64,000 bases of DNA from Owenia fusiformis. Taxonomy: Eukaryota; Annelida; Polychaeta; Sabellida; Oweniidae. Below the pieces are notes generated by a model. That model ran no database searches. It saw only the letters and a program-made list of their open reading frames with translations, and was not told where the DNA came from. Position numbers and translations under genes: made by a program. Position 1 is the stretch's first letter; every line of letters begins with the position of its first letter. This document shows positions 46,011 to 64,000 of this stretch, one piece after another. The stretch is taken from NCBI GenBank assembly GCA_903813345.2, contig CAIIXF020000001.1, forward strand, positions 32,528,556-32,592,555, given 5' to 3'.

Positions 46011-46180
46011 TTGTTAAGTTATAGGAAGTTGTATGGAATTGTTACAGACGCCGGACGCCAACCTCCAACCACCAACCGCCGGACGCCGGACGCCGGACGC
46101 CAACCTCCAACCACCAACCGCCGTCGCAAAAAAACGGAGACCATAACAATATGTCACCACTTTTGGTGGTGACATAACAA
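46011..46180. repeat. GC-rich CGGACGC tandem and GTCACCAC hairpin
   Basis: GACGCCGGACGCCAACCTCC with CAACCACCAACCGCC is duplicated at about 46048-46122. It is followed by the palindrome ATGTCACCACTTTTGGTGGTGACAT (given here as arms ATGTCACCAC and GTGGTGACAT) at about 46150-46174. ATGTCACCACC also occurs at 43050, the left edge of the satellite block, so these may be the two ends of one old insertion inside the pentanucleotide array. Confidence 0.55.
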
Positions 46181-46445
46181 TGCAGTGAAATACAATACAA
46201 TGCAGTGCAGTACAATACAATACAATACAATACAATGCAATTCAATAATATGCTATGCTATTCAGTGCAGTACAATGCTATGCTATGCTTTGCTGCTATG
46301 CTATGTTTTGCTGCTATGCTATGCTATCCTGTGCTGTGCTGTGCTATGCTATGCTATGCTATGCTATGCTATGCTATGCTATGCTATGCTATGCTATGCT
46401 ATGCTATGCTATGCTATGCTATGCTATGCTATGTTATGCTATGAA
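46181..46445. repeat. Pentanucleotide arrays (CAATA/CAGTG then CTATG)
   Basis: First about 70 bases of the same units as at 42170-43040, then a purer (CTATG)n run to about 46443. The ORFs through it are artefacts. Confidence 0.95.
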
Positions 46446-48661
46446 AAACAGACATGAGCTGACTTTATATCACCAATATCATGTTAAAATGAACTTTTGG
46501 AATTGTTGATGGTTCACTATCAAAGAATTAGATGGCATAACTAAACCGAGTAAAATGGTTTGAGTACAACTTAAAGTTCGAATCAATTTGTATCCGATGT
46601 CCCTCATCTTGCCAAGTTTTAACCTTACTGCATTTCACACCAAAATGATGGGATCTGTAAATATAGGATCCTCATTTCTCGTCGAGTACCTGTCTCTGAA
46701 CGCTCAGTGCATCACCCTCGTGATTTTAGAACTATGTATTCATGGTTGTTGCCTAAAATACGCCAATGTTAATATGGTTCGTCAACGTCACAACAGCTCC
46801 AAGTCACACCTTCGTCAGCGTAAGATTGATCTTAGGTCAGCGTAACAAAAGCGAGGGACTAAATATGTGAATTGCGTCTTCGTTAATATACCAAACATAG
46901 AACCGCCTGCATATTCTCAAACTAGACTATCTTCCTCAACTTTGAGCCAAATTATTGTCCACAACTTGACTGACAAGTGGTGTAAAATCGAGAAATAAAA
47001 ATATCTTACCGAAAACGAATCCCGGAAGTTCTTCCATCTTGTTACGCTGATGTCAGCGTAACCAGGTGAGTACCAGTGACCATGCAAGTTCCGACATGCA
47101 TAACTTTTTGTTGCAAGGCAAGGCATTGTATTTCTAAATTATGTACATTGATCAGAAAATTCCCAAATATAATACTGATCAAAGGACGATTCTCGGTTTG
47201 GAGAACAGTCTCCTGGGCTAATAATTTTTTCATGAAAAAATAGAAATATTACCCAAATCAAACTATGAATATCCGAAAGAGGACATTTAAATCTACAAGA
47301 TGTAAAAATAACAAATTGGTCTGAAGCAGGGATAAGGTTCAATTAGACCGATTCAATAAAATACAAGTCTCGATTTGGGGAAAGAAGTTCATCAGTGTAC
47401 TGCGCTAATCTTTTTTTGCGAAAAATCTAGAAATATTACCCAAATTAAATTATGATTATTCAAAAGAAGACATTCAAATCTATATTATGTAAAAAAATCT
47501 AATTTGTCCGAAGCAGGGATAATGCTCATTTAGATTGATGAACTTCGTTCTCCAAACCGAGAATCGTCCTTTCAGCCTTCATTAATAAAAAACTCTTGGT
47601 CTTATAACAATTAGTTCAGGACAACCCTTATATTTAAACACAATGGCTGAGTAAATGGCAAATGACGATAAACAAACATGAATATGACGCAACAATGTAA
47701 ATTTTGAACATGAAAGCTGCTTAGGACCCTTAAGGTGTGAGGTTCTATATAGTCCATTTAAAAATTTGTAGTTTTGTTCAAAATAACGCCATAGTTGGCT
47801 TCTAGGGTACCTAGTATGTCACTATTTGGTATCAAAATAAAGAGGAGGAGTTCAACTTTCGTTTGAATTACGAAAATAGCGATGTAGGTCAAAATATTTC
47901 CGACGTGAGCATGTTTACTACGCGTCTGCCCGTCATCTCAGAATTGAGGAAATGGTAGCAAACACGAGTTACAATAAATGAACGCTGATATCTCAAAAAG
48001 TAACCCGACTTCCTATAATTTGATGTAGATCAATCGAACCCCTATATGAACAGGTACATTTTGATATATAACACTATGGGGGGTAAGCGTTTTATAGTTG
48101 ATCACAAACGCCATATGTGCAAAGTATTGTTCTGAATTTTCGAATTTGGTGTTGGATTACGGTACTCACATCTTAATATGAGATAACTAGGTTAACATCG
48201 GGAAAAGATTGAGTACTATTAGTAAAGTAACTTCGTCTCCACATGATGGTACTGTTTCATGAACGAAACTGATCATGTATTCCCAGTTTTCTGGATCCTT
48301 TTGGGAGCTGTGTCCTCCCCGCCTGTCATTTTGAAATAGCTGCGCAGTTTGTCAAACCGAGTGCCTAGTAGGCACGCAGCTTGACTACCGCATCGTGATA
48401 TCACTCGATTGCAAATAAGTAAGCTGATAAATAAGCAAAAGCTATATGCATTAATTCTAATAAAAGTCTAATAATATACGCTTGTGATTCCTCGAATGTC
48501 CCACGCACGAACTCTGCTGTAAACATGGCCTCCAAACGACAGAATGTACCAATTCAGGTTGCCAAATCAGCGGGATGGCAAAAAAGAACGATGCCATCAC
48601 TGGGTTTTACAAATTGGGAATTAACCCTGACTTAGATCCAAAGAGGATTTGATCATTGAAG
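46446..48661. other. Non-coding DNA with repeat fragments, downstream of TMEM26
   Basis: Contains inverted matches to the left-hand repeats (46830-46920 and 48340-48400), the small TIR element at 47181-47572, and a 37-codon ORF from an AACATGGCC start at 48526 (MASKRQNVPIQVAKS...), which I cannot assign. The TMEM26 3' UTR must start here at 48661 and run left, but I see no convincing AATAAA on the minus strand. Confidence 0.35.
47181..47572. mobile_element. 392-bp element: two tandem ~190-bp units inside perfect 26-bp TIRs
   Basis: The left terminus AAAGGACGATTCTCGGTTTG (continuing GAGAAC) and the right terminus are perfect reverse complements over 26 bases (47181-47206 and 47547-47572). Between them a unit with AGAAATATTACCCAAAT and GAAGCAGGGATAA occurs twice in direct orientation. 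No clear target duplication. Confidence 0.65.
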
Positions 48662-60566
<11,905 letters not shown>

Positions 60567-60903
60567 CTGAAACGTAAGGATAATATTTTAAAATGTTGTG
60601 TGTAAAGGGAAACACCAAAAAAAACGGAAAGTTAGAATAATATATTGATCAGTCAGAGAGAGGTGTAGGGAAAGGATATTTCAAAATGAGAGAGATGCTT
60701 TTTGGGGTCACCGTGAATGCAGAAAAACCTGAAATACAGAGAAATATATGCAACCAATGGCTGAATATATGGTTTGAATTCTCAGAAAAGAAAAACACTG
60801 GTATATCCCGAAAGCTAAAACACTGGAATCCCTGAAAAAATCTGGTATTGTTTTTCATGTTACAGAAAGAGAAGCTCTCATAAATCTACCACAATCAATA
60901 CCA

Positions 60904-62790
60904 GTGCTTCTTATTGTATGTTCTTTATTTCATATAAGTAATAGCAAATTCTTGTTTGACTGCAACTTCAATACAAATTTCTTAAACTTAAATTATTTGC
61001 CAAAATTTTTTGTAAAAATGCTAGATGTTTGGGCTTCCTTTAACGAAAATAAAATTGAAACATGGGAAGATGTTAAACTTCAATATATATGGAACAACAA
61101 ACACATAAAGGTGAATAACAAGTCAATTTTCTATAAAGAATGGCATGCTGCAGGAATAAACAAAATAAATGATCTCCTTAATAGAGATGATTCTTTTAAA
61201 ACTAACGAATCTTTAAGTGAAGAATTTGGTATTAAAATAGATTTCATGAAGTATAGAGGAATAGTAAGTGCTATCCCAAACTTATGGAAGTTATTAAAAA
61301 ATAGTCCTGCAACAAAAGGCAGCTTTCAAAAACCAAAAGATGTTACCTGTAAAAACATGTATAAAAATTTATTAGATAAAGAATATGAAAAACCTACATC
61401 ATTAAATAAATGGTTATCTATGGGAATACAGGAGGAAGATATGAAATATTATTATACAATGGCCAGAAATATAACTTTAGAAACAAAGTTATGGTCATTT
61501 CAATATAAAATTCTTATGAATACATTAACATGCAACTCTCAATTACAAAAAAATGAAAATAATAGACTCTAGCAAATGTCCATGGTGTGAAGAAGTGCAA
61601 GATATGAACCACTTACTATTAAACTGTAAATTAGTTAAAGACATATGGAAACGTTTTAAGGAATGGTGTACTAATACTGAATTGATAAAAATAAATGATC
61701 TTTCCAAAACTGATATTCTACTAGGATGTAAACAAACTGATGCAAATATTCATAACGGACTAAACCTTTTTATCTTAATAATGAAATATGTTATTTACAA
61801 AGCATATATTGATGAAAAGGTTCCGTACTTTGTTTATTTCACAAATTACGTAAGGCAGTACCTCGAAAGTATAGAATTTATTAAATATAAGAAATATGCT
61901 GCTGACGTAAGAGTTTTATTGAATAAAATGTAAACAAATCTGTTTGTTTGTTATTTTTATTATCTTACAGACATAGCAACCTGGTAAGCATGAATGTAGA
62001 TGTATGAATGTTTGCAAATGTGAGAGAATGGCGGAGAATGAATAATTACATCAATATCTTATTTTATGTTTAACTATAATTAAAGGCAGAATCAGATCTA
62101 TAGGGGTGACAAAATTACAAGCAACATGCATAATTGACCTTCCAATCTATTCCTTACAATATCAAATACAATATCTCCCAAAAGATTCACAATATGTTAT
62201 AAATTGGTGAAGTTATTAATGATTCAAAGTGCAAAAACGGGTGAAAAATGTTTAAATTCTCCCAAATAATAAGAATGGTAACCATTCTTATAGAAAAATA
62301 ATACATTATTGTAAAAATCTTTCGTTTTCCTTGAATAAAGTATGCACTTTTGTGATTTTTAGAAAATAGACATGACAAGGAATGACATGAGCCAAAAACA
62401 TTCTAAAATTGAAACAATTTTTTGTTTAGCCTGCTCGCTATCTCTGATTCTCTCTTTAACTGTAGAGTGCATATGCTGAAATGTACATATATATACACTA
62501 TAAATTGCATGTAATATATTTTTATATGAACATTAAAATATGGGTGAATGTATCATTTTATATTGTATGTCAATATTAAGTTAAAACCCATTGTAATATA
62601 ATATTGGATGTAATTTTAAATATATTTTTTAGAGGACTTATTATTATATTATTTGCTACAGGGTGTTCATGCTGCCATCTTAAGCAAACCCTATGTATGT
62701 AATATCCCCACTGTCCACTTTCTGGGGAAGTTTGTACATTTTCTAAATTTATTGCAATAAAAATAAAAATAAAAAAATATATATATAAGT
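60904..62790 (+). mobile_element. 3' end of a Tx1/L1-type LINE, antisense to TMEM26
   Basis: Two overlapping plus-strand frames (60904-61572 and 61553-61933) together read as the C-terminal third of a LINE ORF2: NYLPKFFVKMLDVWASFNE near the start, and a C-terminal zinc-finger-like CPWCEEVQDMNHLLLNC followed by KDIWKRF. The frame changes at a run of seven A bases at about 61547-61553, a one-base slip, so the ORF is broken. The endonuclease and reverse transcriptase are missing by 5' truncation. The likely 3' end is the AATAAAAATAAAAATAAAAA tail at about 62757-62780. Confidence 0.7.
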
Positions 62791-64000
62791 AATAGCTCAC
62801 ATGTCAAGTCCCGATTCAAATAGGAACAAATCCTGATTTTTAGTGCCTATTTTCCTGATTTTATTTCATAATTTTTCGATTTTCTCCAGATTTATCATAA
62901 AAATCCTCATTTTCCCGATCTTCCAGAAAAAGAGCCCCGAGCATTTTTCAAACAACTCCTATTTTCCCCGACTTTTAGATTAATCCGATATTTTATCTGA
63001 CAGGTATGTAGTGTATACAATAATTATACAATAATTCATATTATAAAGTTCTAGAATCTAGAAAGGTATAGTCAGTCAAATAATCAGTCAATTATGTTTT
63101 TTATGGAAAATCCCAATAAATCTTAAAATGAAAATTGTGCCATAATATTCATTCCGAAGACTTATCATCTTGGATTTCCAAGGTATTGTACATGATGGTT
63201 TCATACGATTGAAAATCAAACTGGGAAACGAGTATGAAGACTTATTACATGCATCAAATATCATAATGGAAATTAACACTTCTGTTTTTGTACAGTCAAT
63301 ATCTCGATCTCTATAAACAAACATTCATAAAACACTTCGAGACTCCTCAAATAAGCGATAAGGTTATGTACCTAGTCTAAGGGTAATAGTACAATAACGT
63401 CATTTCGAAGGACAATATAGTGAAATATTGAACCGAACGATATCTAACTTCTCGTAGAAAATTGCCGGTCATTAATTGCATTATTGACTGCCATTATGGA
63501 CCACCACTATGACGTCACATATTGTTCAGGTCGATATATAGTAAAATGAATGCCTTCTAAACTAGCACTCAAACCCCTAGAACTGGCCCGTTGTGAAAGA
63601 AATTATGGTCCCCAGGGATTATGGTCCCCCTTTTAAAAAGGCACTTACTGGCCCCGATTGTGTATAAGATAATAAGGGAAAGAGCACAAAGAGGTCACCA
63701 TATAAATCAATGGAGAGTAGGACCATACATTAATAGGACCTCCTACCCTTTTATACCGGCAGGGTGGTAATTATTAGTAATTACTCGATTATGACGATTA
63801 TTATAGTAGCGGAAAGAGCGAATCAAAACACGAAAATGTAAGAATAATCGATACATCTAATTGTTCATGATCATGTAAAAAAATAACGGAAGTTTTTGAC
63901 TTTAACGACTTAACAAGTTAATCAAATCAGAACAATATAGAGTACTGGTATTACATGCTGACAATTAAATTGCACTTCTAATAGTCAGTGACTATTGAAA
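62791..64000. other. Right-edge non-coding DNA, presumed TMEM26 intron
   Basis: No exon of TMEM26 and no repeat boundary recognised. The phrase TTATGGTCCCC occurs twice at 63603-63630. The missing first exon of TMEM26 should lie to the right. Confidence 0.3.

Noticed and set aside
46014-46509. Met/Leu/Cys/Tyr-rich ORFs
   Set aside because: Same cause: CTATG and CAATA repeats.
48526-48639. 37-codon ORF MASKRQNVPIQVAKS with a good start context
   Set aside because: No recognised family, no following splice or poly(A) evidence; could be an exon of a decayed transposon but cannot be supported.
62655-62670. CAGGGTGTTCATG resembling the start of a CAGGGYGT MITE
   Set aside because: No inverted partner nearby; it sits in the LINE 3' region and is probably coincidence.

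Overview
This is an AT-rich, intron-bearing animal nuclear contig, most likely from a marine invertebrate. Evidence is spliced genes with GT-AG introns, two bHLH-Orange repressor genes ending in WRPW, a TMEM26-family membrane protein gene, and a dense load of animal-type transposable elements. I cannot fix the phylum; the HES intron positions and TMEM26 fit a deuterostome or spiralian invertebrate.

Layout. 1-4.2 kb is non-coding and holds a 1.03-kb terminal-inverted-repeat element with an exact 9-bp target duplication. 4.2-6.3 kb is the first HES gene (272 aa, three exons). 6.3-14.8 kb is gene-poor with several very short MITEs. 15.0-15.4 kb carries a minus-strand copy of the HES proximal promoter module followed by a small ORF and a poly(A) signal. 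18.4-20.9 kb is the second HES gene (296 aa, same exon structure) with a minisatellite in its 3' UTR. 23.6-30.6 kb is nearly wall-to-wall non-autonomous DNA transposons. 31.7-41.9 kb is a young, whole-looking Ty3-type LTR retrotransposon on the minus strand. 42.2-46.4 kb is a nest of pentanucleotide arrays, a ~125-150-bp satellite and an inserted element. From 48.7 kb to beyond the right edge lies the minus-strand TMEM26 gene; its last three exons are found here (60404-60566, 50476-50679, 48662-50164) and exon 1 is not seen. Its introns are filled with MITEs, a Penelope-like fragment and two LINE fragments.

How the parts fit. The two HES genes are tandem paralogues sharing exon structure, C-terminal motifs and promoter layout: CSL (Su(H)/RBPJ) sites, a GACGCGTGGC-like block, an ATGYCARTCA block and opposed CCAAT boxes at near-constant spacing. 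This is what is expected of Notch-activated, self-repressing genes. The third, inverted copy of this module at 15.3 kb, with its own small ORF, is the most interesting unexplained signal. A second theme is several unrelated-looking MITE families that all make 9-10-bp target duplications, which suggests one mobilising transposase type (Mutator-like by duplication length).
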